Of a stretch of DNA of 64,000 bases, positions 14,821 to 22,439 are shown one piece after another. Made by a program: the position numbers and the translations under genes. Numbering within the stretch: the first letter of the stretch is position 1; each line of letters opens with the position of its first letter. The DNA is from Candidatus Ornithobacterium hominis. GTDB lineage: Bacteria; Bacteroidota; Bacteroidia; Flavobacteriales; Weeksellaceae. The notes beneath the pieces are model-generated. The model was given only the letters and a program-made list of their open reading frames with translations, did not search any database and was not told the origin of the DNA. Location: NCBI RefSeq assembly GCF_951229915.1, contig NZ_OX579588.1, positions 1,386,001 through 1,450,000 on the forward strand, given 5' to 3'.

Positions 14821-15695
14821 GTTATAGTTGCGAACTTCTCGGGAAGTCAAGACAAGTGTATTATAGAAGAGCAAAAGCAATTAAATCCAAACAAAACAGA
14901 GCCATGCAAGTAGTGTTAATGGTAGAAGATATAAGGCATAAATTACCCAAAATTGGCACACGTAAACTTTACCATATGCTAAAAGAGAAGTTACGAGAAA
15001 TAGGAGTTGGACCAGATAAGTTGTTTGATATTCTTAGAGCCAATCATATGCTGATAGAACCCAAAAAAAGTTATCACATCACGACCAACTCATATCATAG
15101 ATTTAAAAAACATAAAAACTTAATAGAGAACGTTGTTCCATCTGAGCCAAAACAGCAATGGGTAAGTGATATCACATATATTGGCAAGCGAGAAAATCCT
15201 TTCTATCTCGCTTTAGTAACAGATGCTTACTCTAAGAAAATTGTAGGATTTGATGTTTCTGACAGTTTAGATGTTCAAAGTAGTTTAGCTGCGTTGAAAA
15301 AAGCAATAAAATGCAGAAAGAAAAACAATAAACAACCTTTAATTCATCACTCGGACAGAGGATTACAATATTGTAGTACAGATTACCAATGCTTGCTAAA
15401 TGAAAATAATATTTTATGTAGTATGACAGAAAGTTACGATCCTTATGTTAATGCTGTAGCAGAACGAGTAAATGGCATATTAAAGCAAGAATTTATGATT
15501 GATAGGTATGGAAATAATTTACATGATAAAATTCAATTAGTTAATGATGCTATTGATAAATACAACAATCTAAGACCTCATTATTCCTGTCATTACTTAA
15601 CACCACAGCAAATGCACAAACAGAATAAAATTAAAATCAAAACATATAAAAAAATTGATGCTGAAAAGCTAGCTTTTCAGCATCAATTAAATTAA
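14809..15695 (+). CDS. IS3-family transposase OrfB (integrase core)
   Basis: The DDE integrase part. The annotated ATG would be at 14856, but the frame is open upstream and reads SISYSCELLGKSRQVYYRR directly from the A6G slippery site, so the product is made as a -1 fusion with OrfA. The rve core has the catalytic residues in WVSDITYIG, HHSDRGLQYCS and NAVAERVNGILKQEF. The length matches intact elements and no damage is seen, so it may still be active. Confidence 0.9.
15655..15686. repeat. Perfect 32-bp palindrome at the orfB end
   Basis: Two 16-base arms meet without spacer at a GCTAGC centre; the left arm and part of the right lie in the last codons of orfB. As RNA it makes a strong hairpin and may stop transcription that would run out of the element or in from the right flank. 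Confidence 0.65.
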
Positions 15696-15733
15696 ATATC
15701 TTTGTAATATTAATTGTAACGCTTTTTTAGGAC

Positions 15734-16053
15734 GCTACACTATATAATTTTGTGATGTTCTAAAAAGATTTAGAATATAAGGGATAAGCTTTTAGCTTGA
15801 AAAAGGAGCGTTTAATACGCTTCTTTATATATAGTTCTTTTAATAATTTTTTAGATATTCTTCAATCCTTCTTTCAATATCTTCTTTTAATCCACGTTTG
15901 CGATTCAAAAGAGATTTATTTTACCATATTTTCGTTAACAAATGTAGATACAGCAGAGGAACAAAAAATGCTCTTCCAAAATTTAAGTCTAAAAAAATTA
16001 GATTTTATAGTCAGAATTTTACTAATTTTACACGCTTTTTTAAAACTTATTTC
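15734..16053. other. Non-coding decay zone right of the IS
   Basis: No intact gene is supported. On the minus strand an open stretch 15840-15920 without an ATG reads NRKRGLKEDIERRIEEYL and stops, like the charged C-terminal helix of a lost protein. Two plus-strand frames of 90-93 codons overlap each other and have no protein-like composition apart from the ZIP fragment that begins at 16054. Confidence 0.4.
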
Positions 16054-16179
16054 ATGGAAAAATTGTTAGATTATCATCCTGCTTCTCTAGCTTTTCTAGC
16101 AGCGCTATTCACTTGGTTTGTTGCAGCCTTAGGTGCTGCTATGGTTTTTTTCTTTAGAAAAATAAATCAAAAATTTTAG
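16054..16179 (+). pseudogene. N-terminal fragment of a ZIP-family metal transporter
   Basis: A 41-residue frame MEKLLDYHPASLAFLAALFT and onward ending VFFFRKINQKF. The stretch LFTWFVAALGAAMVFFFRKIN is characteristic of the first membrane helix of GufA/ZupT-type ZIP transporters (zinc and other divalent metals), which are normally over 250 residues. The stop comes where the family continues, and no further ZIP sequence follows, so this is a remnant left by deletion. Confidence 0.6.
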
Positions 16180-16236
16180 TCAAGTTGGTTGCTAAATATG
16201 GTGGCGTATCAACTAATACGAAATCATAGTCTATTG

Positions 16237-16250
16237 TGGCGAATTCGCCA
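16237..16250. other. 14-bp palindrome in the decay zone
   Basis: A perfect TGGCGAATTCGCCA palindrome between the ZIP fragment and the broken PH-domain gene. It may be a terminator remnant or a protein binding site; no T-run follows. Confidence 0.3.
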
Positions 16251-16314
16251 TAATTAAAATTTGTGGTGTGTTTATGTTAAACATATCACATTTTTAATTA
16301 AATTTGAAGAAACT

Positions 16315-16834
16315 ATGAGGAATTTATTTCAAGAAATAAATGTAATTGAGAATAGAGAACCTGAAGAAGTTATTTACGAAACTAGACTTCACTGGATAAG
16401 CTTTTTGCCCTATATTGTAGGTATGTTATTTACCTAGTCTATTCGCATTCGTAATTATAATTTTTACTTATGTAAGTAAAGGAGTTAAATACGAAGATAT
16501 TCACTCTTTTGACTTTGTCGGGCTATTTGCTTCTGGTATATTTTCTTTACTGTTTTTATTTTTACTCTATAAATATTTTCTACTTAAAAGTATAAAAGTT
16601 CAGGTGCTTAAAAATAGTCTAACCTTACGTTCAGGAGTAGTAGCACAAGAAGTGAACGATATTCTATTAAGTAAGTATGAAGGATTTCATTTACATCAAA
16701 GTGCGATGGGTAAATGGCTTGGGTATGGAATATTTAGAGTTACAACAGGAGGAGCTTATCAAGCTTATAAAATCAAAGACCCCATGGGGCTAAGGAATAC
16801 TGTAATGAATCAAATTAATGAAATAAATAAATAA
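16315..16834 (+). pseudogene. Bacterial PH-domain (YdbS/YdbT-like) membrane protein gene, frameshifted
   Basis: The frame from ATG 16315 reads MRNLFQEINVIENREPEEVI and a first hydrophobic part, then stops at 16436-16438. The +1 frame continues without a break from about 16430 through a second membrane segment (GLFASGIFSLLFLFLLYKYF) into the bPH2 domain LTLRSGVVAQEVNDILLSKY, LGYGIFRVTTGG and IKDPMGLRN, ending at 16834. One frameshift near 16430 separates the two halves. The second half alone could start at 16604 but would lack its membrane part. Sequencing error is the alternative. Confidence 0.7.
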
Positions 16835-16844
16835 AAGATACGCT

Positions 16845-17357
16845 ATGAAAAAAACATTGAAATTGGTAGCATTTTGTTTAATGCTTGGAACTAGCTTTAC
16901 CGCTATTACTTCGTGTAACAATGATGACGGAATAGAAGAAGTTGTAAAGAATAAATATACTTATTCTCCTCCTGCATGGATCCATGGAGAATGGAAAATT
17001 GTTACTAGTGATGAGGAAGAAGATGATAGTTACGGTTTAGCATTTAATGAGAAAGACATTTTCTATATTAACAAGGTTGATATAGACAATAAATTCTGTC
17101 GTGCTCTTTTTAGTGGTATTGTGTCTCAAGAGGATAAAAATGCAGAAAAAATAGATAATAAAAACAAGACATATCAGATTTCTCGGAGGGACAATGAAAT
17201 TATAATTAAATTTGAGTTTCATTTAAATGAAAATGGAATTTTAGAATTTCAAATAGAGTATCCGACGCTTGAAGTAGAAGGGAACATTATTCATAAAAAA
17301 GAGAAAAGAACTTATAAACGATCCGAGAAACCATTTAATATAAAGTATCTTTCTTAG
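16845..17357 (+). CDS. Hypothetical lipoprotein
   Basis: A 170-residue protein with a lipoprotein signal peptide (basic start, hydrophobic stretch, lipobox ending TSC at about residue 24) and an acidic stretch EEEDD. The rest, with WIHGEWKIV and alternating strands, is compatible with a small beta-barrel (lipocalin-like) fold, but no family is certain. It follows the PH-domain pseudogene by 10 bp and ends in front of a very strong hairpin. Confidence 0.7.
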   Translation: MKKTLKLVAFCLMLGTSFTAITSCNNDDGIEEVVKNKYTYSPPAWIHGEWKIVTSDEEEDDSYGLAFNEKDIFYINKVDIDNKFCRALFSGIVSQEDKNAEKIDNKNKTYQISRRDNEIIIKFEFHLNENGILEFQIEYPTLEVEGNIIHKKEKRTYKRSEKPFNIKYLS

Positions 17358-17368
17358 AATTTAATTTC

Positions 17369-17406
17369 AAGATATTTATCCCACGGAAACGTGGGATAAA
17401 TATCTT
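17369..17406. terminator. Strong bidirectional hairpin terminator
   Basis: A perfect 17-bp stem (17369-17385 with 17390-17406) capped by a GAAA tetraloop, between the convergent lipoprotein and zinc-ribbon genes. T-rich tracts on both sides are weak but the stem is exceptional. Confidence 0.8.
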
Positions 17407-17419
17407 AAAATTTTATACT

Positions 17420-17701
17420 CTATTTATTAAAATCAAATTCAATTTTAAATTCATTATTAAGTTTTAACCTAGCGTCAAAACTTTTGCCTGCTTTAGATTT
17501 GAAACCTTTCAATAATCTTGTTTCTTTTTTGCTAATTAAATCTTGAATTACTAATTCAGATATTTTTTTTCCTGCAATGGTTTTCCATATTGTAAAATCA
17601 CAACCTTTTTTCCAATTTGTACAACCAAACGATTTTTTGCCTTCTAAAATATTTCCATTACCACATTTAGGACATTTTCCAAGGGTTTTTCTTTTCAGCA
17701 A
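17420..17701 (-). CDS. Topoisomerase C-terminal-like zinc-ribbon protein
   Basis: A 93-residue protein resembling the C-terminal repeat domain of type IA topoisomerases: zinc ribbon CPKCGNGNILEGKKSFGCTNW with further Cys, the stretch FTIWKTIAGKKIS, and the end LLKGFKSKAGKSFDARL. No catalytic topoisomerase part is present. The only usable start is TTG at 17699-17701, which overlaps the 3' end of the upstream regulator by 35 bp. It could bind single-stranded DNA; its role is unknown, and it may be a broken-off tail of a larger gene. Confidence 0.65.
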   Translation of the reverse strand: MLKRKTLGKCPKCGNGNILEGKKSFGCTNWKKGCDFTIWKTIAGKKISELVIQDLISKKETRLLKGFKSKAGKSFDARLKLNNEFKIEFDFNK

Positions 17702-17960
17702 CTTTTAGAGCTTTGCTTGCACAGTCTTCACCTGCTATTTCGTACGCAATTTTGTCGCTGATATATTGTACTAAAAGCTCATCTTTATCGAGCTTTAAAA
17801 TTTCAGCGAGTTTTTCCAACATTTCTCTGGTTGGTTTTCGATCGTTTCGCTCAATTTTGCTCAAAATGGCTTGGTCAATATCGACATAAGCAGAGACTTG
17901 CCTTAATAGCAGACCAAGCTCTTGTCTTTTGTTTCGTAAAATTTGTCCGATTGTTTCCAT
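17667..17960 (-). CDS. Cro/C1-type (XRE) regulator
   Basis: A 97-residue protein from ATG 17960 (METIGQILRNKRQELGLLLR), chosen over a TTG seven codons upstream because a clear inverted repeat that looks like its operator lies between. The helix-turn-helix spans about residues 6-60 (LRQVSAYVDIDQAILSKIER), followed by a helical tail ISDKIAYEIAGEDCASKAL. Regulators of this size often control restriction-modification or toxin modules; none is intact here. The gene overlaps the zinc-ribbon gene downstream. Confidence 0.75.
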   Translation of the reverse strand: METIGQILRNKRQELGLLLRQVSAYVDIDQAILSKIERNDRKPTREMLEKLAEILKLDKDELLVQYISDKIAYEIAGEDCASKALKVAEKKNPWKMS

Positions 17961-17974
17961 TTGAAGATTTTGAC

Positions 17975-17991
17975 TTGACAATAAGTGTCAA
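17975..17991. promoter_or_regulatory. Probable operator of the XRE regulator
   Basis: Inverted repeat TTGACA-ATAAG-TGTCAA, 15 bp upstream of the regulator ATG. A further half-site-like TGTCAA occurs shortly after (about 18001). Position and symmetry suggest autoregulation. Confidence 0.5.
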
Positions 17992-18444
17992 ATATAGTCT
18001 GTCAAATTTTGGCAAACAAATAATTCCGATTGAATTTTTCCGAGCGTTGGCAAGAAACAGCTCTTTTAGTTTTTCAGCGTTGGATTTTGCGTTGGGAAAA
18101 ACTAAATGTGCTGTTTGTGTGGCTGGATTTTGTAGTTACTAAATTAGTTTCTATTGAGTAACAATGAAAGATGAAATTTTACGCAAATTACTGAAATATA
18201 ACCTCTTTAATGAAAAACTTTCTATACAAATCAAGTAACTGATAAGTAACTCAACTTTGTCATTTGAGGTCAAATCTCAGTAAATCACAGTCTGCAAGTT
18301 AAAGGTAAATAAACAATTAATCTCTTATTTTACAACTAATTATGATTTTTTTCATAATTTTGCTTTTTGACTAAATGTTTATTTTAATTTTTTTAAGGCT
18401 TTAGAAAAAACACTATCATTCAATTTGACTTGGTGTAAATGTTT
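17992..18444. other. Gap between island and suf genes
   Basis: About 450 bases without a supported gene. It holds the possible half-site near 18000 and, at 18388-18410, a variant of the AAGGCTTA repeat, the first flanked copy right of the island. Short frames here lack protein-like composition. Confidence 0.5.
18388..18410. repeat. AAGGCTTA-type repeat, variant copy 2
   Basis: T-run, AAGGCTTTAG, A-run, 35 bases downstream of the sufB stop on the minus strand. It marks the left edge of the repeat-bearing core segment. Confidence 0.5.
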
Positions 18445-19896
18445 TTAGCCTACACTTCCTTCTAAGCTTATTTCTAACAATTTTTGTGCTTCTACCGCAA
18501 ATTCCATCGGAAGTTTATTCAGAACTTCTTTGCTAAATCCATTGACAATCAGAGCTATGGCTTTTTCCTCGTCAATCCCTCGCTGATTACAATAGAAAAT
18601 TTGATCTTCGCCAATTTTAGACGTCGTCGCTTCATGTTCTAGCTGTGCCGTATCATTATTAATTTCGATATAAGGAAATGTGTGAGCCCCACATTTATTC
18701 CCCATTAGCAAGGAATCGCATTGCGAGAAATTTCTAGCATTTTGAGCGTTTTTTCCCACTTTTACCAATCCACGATAGCTGTTTTGTGAAAATCCAGCTG
18801 AAATTCCTTTAGATATAATGGTAGAACGTGTGTTCTTCCCTAGATGAATCATCTTTGTTCCTGTATCAGCTTGTTGATAATTATTAGTTACCGCAATAGA
18901 ATAAAATTCGCCCACAGCATCATCGCCTTTCAAGATACAACTCGGGTACTTCCACGTAACGGCGGATCCTGTTTCTACTTGTGTCCAGGAAACCTTTGCT
19001 TTTTTCTCTACCAAAGCGCGTTTGGTTACAAAATTATACACGCCGCCTTTCCCATCTTTCCCGCCAGGGAACCAGTTTTGAACGGTTGAATATTTTATTT
19101 CTGCATTGTCTAACGCAATTAATTCTACTACAGCGGCATGTAGCTGATTCTCATCACGTTGAGGAGCGGTACAGCCTTCTAAATAAGAAACATAAGAGCC
19201 TTCATCTGCAATCACCAAGGTTCGTTCAAATTGTCCTGTGCCAGCTTGGTTAATTCTAAAATAGGTCGAGAGTTCCATGGGGCAACGTACGCCTTTAGGA
19301 ATGTAACAGAATGACCCGTCACTGAAAACCGCTGAATTCAAAGCAGCATAGAAATTATCCCCTCTCGGAACTACTTTCCCTATGTATTTTTTGACTAAAT
19401 CAGGGTGTTCTTGAATCGCTTCCGAAATCGACATAAATATGATGCCTTTTTCAGCTAAAGTTTCCCTGAAAGTTGTTTTTACCGAAACAGAATCTATAAC
19501 AGCATCTACCGCAACGCCCGTCAATCGTTTTTGCTCTTCTAATGAAATCCCCAGTTTTTCAAAAGTCTTAAGCAACTCTGGATCGACTTCGTCTAGCGAA
19601 TTCAGTTGAGGTTTCTTTTTGGGTGCTGCATAATAGCGTAAACTCTGAAAATCAGGTTTTTCATAATTCACATTTGCCCAATCGGGTTCTTCCATTTCCT
19701 CCCATATTTTATAGGCTTGTAAACGCCATTCGGTCATCCATTTTGGTTCGTTTTTCTTCTTAGAAATTGCTTTTACGATTTCCTCGCTCAGCCCGAATGG
19801 AAAATCCTCATATTCTATATCCGTACTCCAACCAAATTCATAATCCTTTCCTGATTCGAGTTCTACACGCAAATCATCTTCTGTATATTTACTCAT
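18445..19896 (-). CDS. sufB: Fe-S cluster assembly scaffold protein SufB
   Basis: A 483-residue SufB of full length. It forms the SufBC2D complex that builds iron-sulfur clusters. The family start (EVVKAIS-like VKAISKKKNEPKWMTEWRL) and the beta-helix core with YLEGCTAP, FPGGKDGKGG and the C-terminal NDTAQLEHEATTSKIGEDQ are present. sufA lies 59 bp upstream on the same strand. Unusually, no sufC, sufD or sufS follows: downstream is a non-coding gap and accessory genes. Those partners must be elsewhere in the genome. Confidence 0.95.
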   Translation of the reverse strand: MSKYTEDDLRVELESGKDYEFGWSTDIEYEDFPFGLSEEIVKAISKKKNEPKWMTEWRLQAYKIWEEMEEPDWANVNYEKPDFQSLRYYAAPKKKPQLNSLDEVDPELLKTFEKLGISLEEQKRLTGVAVDAVIDSVSVKTTFRETLAEKGIIFMSISEAIQEHPDLVKKYIGKVVPRGDNFYAALNSAVFSDGSFCYIPKGVRCPMELSTYFRINQAGTGQFERTLVIADEGSYVSYLEGCTAPQRDENQLHAAVVELIALDNAEIKYSTVQNWFPGGKDGKGGVYNFVTKRALVEKKAKVSWTQVETGSAVTWKYPSCILKGDDAVGEFYSIAVTNNYQQADTGTKMIHLGKNTRSTIISKGISAGFSQNSYRGLVKVGKNAQNARNFSQCDSLLMGNKCGAHTFPYIEINNDTAQLEHEATTSKIGEDQIFYCNQRGIDEEKAIALIVNGFSKEVLNKLPMEFAVEAQKLLEISLEGSVG

Positions 19897-19903
19897 TTTT
19901 TCT

Positions 19904-19930
19904 ATTTTTTTAAGCCTTATTTTTTTTAAA
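19904..19930. repeat. AAGGCTTA-type repeat, copy 3
   Basis: T-run, TAAGCCTTA, T-run, directly upstream of sufB and downstream of sufA on the minus strand. Confidence 0.6.
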
Positions 19931-19955
19931 ACTTAATGATTGTAGTGAATTTATT

Positions 19956-20285
19956 TTAAACAGCAAAACTTTCACCACAGCCGCAAGTTCTACTCGCATT
20001 TGGGTTATTAAAAACAAAACCTCTCCCATTCAAGCCTCCTGAGTATTCTAAGGTAGTCCCCACTAGGTATAGAAAAGATTTTTTATCCACCAATATTTTT
20101 ACTTGATTATCTTCAAATAATTTATCATTTTCTTTTTGCTGAGAATCAAAAACCAAATTGTAAGACAAACCCGAGCAACCTCCGCTGGTGACTCCGACGC
20201 GTACAAAACTGTCTTCAAACGTTTTGTTCTCTTCTGCTAAAAGTTCTTTTATTTTCTTCCGAGCTGAATCAGAAACTTTTATCAT
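19956..20285 (-). CDS. sufA: A-type Fe-S carrier protein (SufA/IscA/ErpA family)
   Basis: A 109-residue HesB-domain protein that receives and passes on iron-sulfur clusters. The three conserved cysteines are present: one in TSGGCSGLSY and two in the C-terminal CGCGESF. It precedes sufB on the same strand, the usual order in Flavobacteriia. SufA versus ErpA assignment rests on the neighbour. Confidence 0.88.
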   Translation of the reverse strand: MIKVSDSARKKIKELLAEENKTFEDSFVRVGVTSGGCSGLSYNLVFDSQQKENDKLFEDNQVKILVDKKSFLYLVGTTLEYSGGLNGRGFVFNNPNASRTCGCGESFAV

Positions 20286-20388
20286 TTAAATTCATTTTTA
20301 TGCAAATCTATAAAAAAGATTATAGACATTTTATTAAATAAAATGATAAAATATCGATACCTCTATTCATTATTTTTATAATTAGATT

Positions 20389-20410
20389 ATTTTTTAAGGC
20401 TTATTATTTT
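20389..20410. repeat. AAGGCTTA-type repeat, copy 4
   Basis: T-run, TTTTAAGGCTTATT, overlapping the last bases of trpS (minus strand). Confidence 0.6.
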
Positions 20411-21387
20411 TTTTTTAGATTTAGTCCTAATTTTTCTCGAACTCGATTTAAGGTAGCATCGGCAATTTCATTCGCTCGTTCTGCTCCCAAACGCAAAGCT
20501 TCATCAATGATGCTTTTATCTTCCATCAAGCTTGTAAATTTTTCTCTTGCTTCTGCAAACTCTTCTTTTATCAGCTCAAATAATTCTTGCTTGGCATGCC
20601 CATAGCCGTAATTTCCTGCTTCGTATTTTTTCTTCATTTCTTCTATCGCCTGCGGGGAAGCTAAAGTTTTGTAAATAGAAAAGACATGACAGGAAGACCA
20701 ATCTTTAGGTTCTTCGAGCGGTGTACTATCTGTTTCGATAGACATTACTTGTTTTCTCAAAGCCTTATCTGACAAAAAAACATTGATAAAGTTACCGCGA
20801 GATTTACTCATTTTTTGTCCATCGGTACCAGGAATGTACATCGTATTTTCATTCGTCTTTCCCTCTGGTATCACAAAAGTTTCACCCATTTGGTGATTAA
20901 ATCGCTGTGCCACATCTCTTGTGATTTCTAAATGCTGCATTTGATCTTTGCCCACAGGAACGATTTCTGCATCATAAATCAAAATGTCCGCTGCCATCAA
21001 AATCGGGTAAGTGAACAGCCCGCCATTTACATCGTCTAGTCGGTTTGCTTTGTCTTTGAAAGAATGCGCTAAAGTCAAACGCTGAAATGGGAAAAAGTTT
21101 AATAAATACCAAGTAAGTTCTGTAACTTGCGGCACGTCTGATTGTCTATAAAAAACGGTTTTCTCGGGGTTTAAACCTAATGCCAACCAAGCTGCTGCTG
21201 TTTGATAAGTGTTTTCCTTTAATTTCTCAGCATCTTTTATTTGTGTGAGTGAATGCAAATCTGCGATAAAGAGAAAGCTTTCGCTTTCAGATTGATTCGC
21301 CATTTGTATAGCGGGTAAAATAGCTCCTAAAATATTACCAAAATGTGGCGTTCCTGTCGATTGAACACCAGTTAAAACTCTACTCAT
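20404..21387 (-). CDS. trpS: Tryptophanyl-tRNA synthetase
   Basis: A 327-residue class I aminoacyl-tRNA synthetase that charges tRNA-Trp. It shows the HIGH-type motif in TGTPHFGNILGA, the tryptophan pocket region, PVGKDQMQHLEITRD and the KMSKS loop (GQKMSKSRGN). It is the last gene of the minus-strand string ileS, DksA-like, lspA, trpS, with a repeat copy between lspA and trpS. Confidence 0.95.
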   Translation of the reverse strand: MSRVLTGVQSTGTPHFGNILGAILPAIQMANQSESESFLFIADLHSLTQIKDAEKLKENTYQTAAAWLALGLNPEKTVFYRQSDVPQVTELTWYLLNFFPFQRLTLAHSFKDKANRLDDVNGGLFTYPILMAADILIYDAEIVPVGKDQMQHLEITRDVAQRFNHQMGETFVIPEGKTNENTMYIPGTDGQKMSKSRGNFINVFLSDKALRKQVMSIETDSTPLEEPKDWSSCHVFSIYKTLASPQAIEEMKKKYEAGNYGYGHAKQELFELIKEEFAEAREKFTSLMEDKSIIDEALRLGAERANEIADATLNRVREKLGLNLKKK

Positions 21388-21390
21388 AAA

Positions 21391-21418
21391 AAATTTTTTT
21401 TAAGCCTTAAAAAATTTA
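21391..21418. repeat. AAGGCTTA-type repeat, copy 5
   Basis: T-run, TAAGCCTTA, A-run and T-run filling nearly the whole 28-bp gap between lspA and trpS, and touching the lspA stop codon. Confidence 0.7.
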
Positions 21419-22045
21419 ATTGATTCTAAAAATTCGTTCATGAAAAAATAAAATAATCACGGCTCCGATGGTAATGGCACTGTCTGCAATATTGAATACT
21501 GGACTAAAAAAAGTACCTTGTTTGCCACCTATCAACGGGATGCTTTCTGGTATGGAATAATCAAAAAGTGGGAAGTAAAGCATATCTACCACACAACCCT
21601 GAAAAAGTGGTGCATAGCCACTAAAATCTGCTTTTGAAACACCTGGGTAAAAGCGATTCCAATCTTGGATTTCGGGATTCCATGTGGTGCCAGTGTCAAA
21701 TATCAGCCCGTAGAATGTGCTGTCTAAAACATTGCCCAGCGCACCTGCCAGTAGAAGCCCAGCAGTCCAGTTGAAAAGAGGTTTTTGCATTTTCTTGCCC
21801 TGATGTGAGATGAAATATATCATTGCAAAAATGAAAACCCAGCGAGAAATGGCTAAAATAGTTTTCCCGATTGTCCCGCCCCAGTTCATGCCATAGGCCA
21901 TGCCAGGGTTTTCTACAAACAATAAGTGAAACCAATCTTGAAAAACCGTAACACTTTCTCCGATTTCAAAATTGGTTTTGATGTAAAATTTAGACAATTG
22001 GTCTAGCACCACAATAACGATGGTGATTATGGTTATTTTTTTCAA
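21416..22045 (-). CDS. lspA: Lipoprotein signal peptidase (signal peptidase II)
   Basis: A 209-residue inner-membrane aspartyl protease that removes signal peptides from prolipoproteins. Membrane helices lie near 5-20, 60-80, 95-112 and 185-205. Catalytic Asp motifs are NVLDS and FNIADSAITIG, with ENPGMAYG before them. It is longer than the E. coli enzyme through an insert of about 40 residues before the last helix, common in Bacteroidota. Many lipoproteins in this window are likely substrates. Confidence 0.95.
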   Translation of the reverse strand: MKKITIITIVIVVLDQLSKFYIKTNFEIGESVTVFQDWFHLLFVENPGMAYGMNWGGTIGKTILAISRWVFIFAMIYFISHQGKKMQKPLFNWTAGLLLAGALGNVLDSTFYGLIFDTGTTWNPEIQDWNRFYPGVSKADFSGYAPLFQGCVVDMLYFPLFDYSIPESIPLIGGKQGTFFSPVFNIADSAITIGAVIILFFHERIFRIN

Positions 22046-22059
22046 AATTAAAATTTTAG

Positions 22060-22437
22060 TTATTGGCGATTTTTAGCTTCAATGCTCAAAGTTGCATGGG
22101 GAACTAGTTTGAGTCTTTCTTTACTAATTAATTTCCCTGTTTCCCGACAGATTCCATAAGTTTTATTTTCAATTCGGCTCAATGCATTCCGAAGACTTCT
22201 AATGAATTTCTCTTGCCTTGCCGCCAATTGAGCGTTTTGCTCTTTGCTCATAGTTTCTGAACCTTCTTCAAAAGCCTTGAACGTGGGCGAAGTGTCATCT
22301 GTCCCATTATTTTGATTATTGATAAAAGATTCGCGTACAATTTGCAAATCATGCTCTGCTTTTTCGATTTTTTCTAGAATTAAGGCTTTAAATTCTGCCA
22401 ATTCTGTATCTGAATAACGTACTTTTTCTGAACTCAT
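22060..22437 (-). CDS. DksA/TraR-family protein with reduced zinc finger
   Basis: A 125-residue protein with a long N-terminal coiled coil and a C-terminal finger-like region (YGICRETGKLISKERLKLVPHAT). Only one of the four zinc-ligand Cys of classical DksA is present, and no acidic-tip pattern like DxxDxA is obvious. Family members bind the secondary channel of RNA polymerase. It sits between ileS and lspA (2-bp and 14-bp gaps), a conserved setting in Flavobacteriia, so it is probably functional despite the reduced finger. Confidence 0.85.
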   Translation of the reverse strand: MSSEKVRYSDTELAEFKALILEKIEKAEHDLQIVRESFINNQNNGTDDTSPTFKAFEEGSETMSKEQNAQLAARQEKFIRSLRNALSRIENKTYGICRETGKLISKERLKLVPHATLSIEAKNRQ

Positions 22438-22439
22438 TT

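Larger units (their letters stand above)
14357..15733 (+). mobile_element. IS3-family insertion sequence
   Basis: A complete 1377-bp element with perfect 19-bp terminal inverted repeats (14357-14375 and 15715-15733; sequence GTCCTAAAAAAGCGTTACA and its complement), containing orfA and orfB with a -1 frameshift site. No matching target duplication is visible at the two flanks (left end CTA, right start GCT), so it may be old or have arisen by rearrangement. It cuts the end of the C39-like gene. Confidence 0.92.

Noticed and set aside
14354..15740. Target site duplication of the IS3 element
   Set aside because: Bases next to the two ends (CTA on the left, GCT on the right) do not match as a 3-4 bp direct repeat.
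15797..16179. Two overlapping plus-strand frames of 90-93 codons
   Set aside because: They overlap in different frames, have no family resemblance except the ZIP-like end, which starts better at ATG 16054.
17831..18142. 103-codon plus-strand frame opposite the XRE regulator
   Set aside because: No protein-like motif; the minus-strand helix-turn-helix is clear and accounts for the region.
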